The notes under the pieces were generated by a model, which was given only the letters and a program-made list of their open reading frames with translations, was not told the origin of the DNA and did not search any database. From assembly GCA_035528235.1 (NCBI GenBank), contig DATKZB010000234.1, forward strand, positions 1 to 16,319: a DNA stretch of 16,319 nt. The letters run 5' to 3'. Below, piece by piece: positions 16,173 to 16,319 of the stretch; within the stretch, counting starts at the first letter, position 1; each line of letters opens with the position of its first letter. The DNA is from DATKZB01 sp035528235 (lineage in GTDB: Bacteria; Planctomycetota; Phycisphaerae; FEN-1346). The position numbers and the translations under genes were made by a program.

Positions 16173-16319
16173 TCATTCAGACGCCAGCGGCACGCGCGAG
16201 AGGGCCGAGTGCGTCGGTCCCTGGGGCGACAGGGCGCTGCGGAATATCACCACCTCGCGGGCCTCGAACTCGGGCCCCTGCTCGTCGGCCATGGCGGCAA
16301 CGGCCTCGCTCAGGCCCCG
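16173..16319 (-). CDS. thpR: RNA 2',3'-cyclic phosphodiesterase (2'-5' RNA ligase family), C-terminal fragment
   Basis: Only the last 48 codons and TGA are in the window; the gene enters from the right edge. The visible protein reads ...EFEAREVVIFRSALSPQGP followed by SALSRVPL. This matches the C-terminal strand pattern of ThpR/LigT proteins ('V.E.VL.RSELSP.GP.Y..L.R.PL'). These 2H phosphoesterases act on 2',3'-cyclic phosphate RNA ends. The two catalytic HxT/S motifs would lie upstream, beyond the window, so they cannot be checked. A thpR (ligT) gene ahead of recA is a known arrangement and supports the call. It ends 161 bp before the recA start codon. Confidence 0.75.
   Translation of the reverse strand, partial: RGLSEAVAAMADEQGPEFEAREVVIFRSALSPQGPTHSALSRVPLASE

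Overview
The window is a very GC-rich bacterial chromosome segment. It holds a dense run of housekeeping genes on the minus strand and a small cluster of envelope or secreted-protein genes at its left end. No 16S rRNA or other decisive marker is present. High GC, dispersed palindromes between genes, a secreted FG-GAP repeat protein, an SGNH-hydrolase lipoprotein and a large secreted TPR protein together suggest Planctomycetota or a relative (PVC group). That assignment is an inference with moderate confidence.

Layout from right to left, which is the direction of transcription for all genes but one: the 3' end of thpR (RNA 2',3'-cyclic phosphodiesterase); a 161-bp gap carrying a candidate promoter and operator; recA; htrA (two-PDZ periplasmic protease) 19 bp behind recA; a 405-bp gap rich in palindromes; alaS; a terminator-like hairpin next to a good sigma70-type promoter; then the compact operon rpmF-plsX-fabH-fabD-fabG-acpP-fabF. 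After that come an SGNH/GDSL lipoprotein (minus), a convergent FG-GAP repeat secreted protein (plus, the only plus-strand gene), and a divergent TPR protein (minus) that runs off the left edge.

The fatty-acid operon is nearly a full type II initiation and elongation set. PlsX links acyl-ACP to phospholipid synthesis, FabD charges malonate onto the carrier AcpP, FabH makes the first condensation, FabF elongates and FabG reduces the 3-keto group. Dehydratase (FabZ/FabA) and enoyl reductase are not in the window. Junctions are tight: 4-nt overlaps plsX/fabH and fabD/fabG, and 3-nt gaps rpmF/plsX and acpP/fabF. This implies one transcript with translational coupling. The exception is an 87-nt spacer with two hairpins in front of acpP.

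Several start codons are non-ATG (TTG for acpP; GTG for plsX, fabH and alaS). They are supported by Shine-Dalgarno spacing, by tight overlap with the preceding gene, or by family N-termini. I see no clear undescribed defence or mobile system. The most distinctive signals are regulatory or repetitive: tandem 11-mers plus a palindrome at the recA promoter, a BIME-like pair of palindromes in the alaS leader, and the fabG stop codon placed in a GNRA-type tetraloop.
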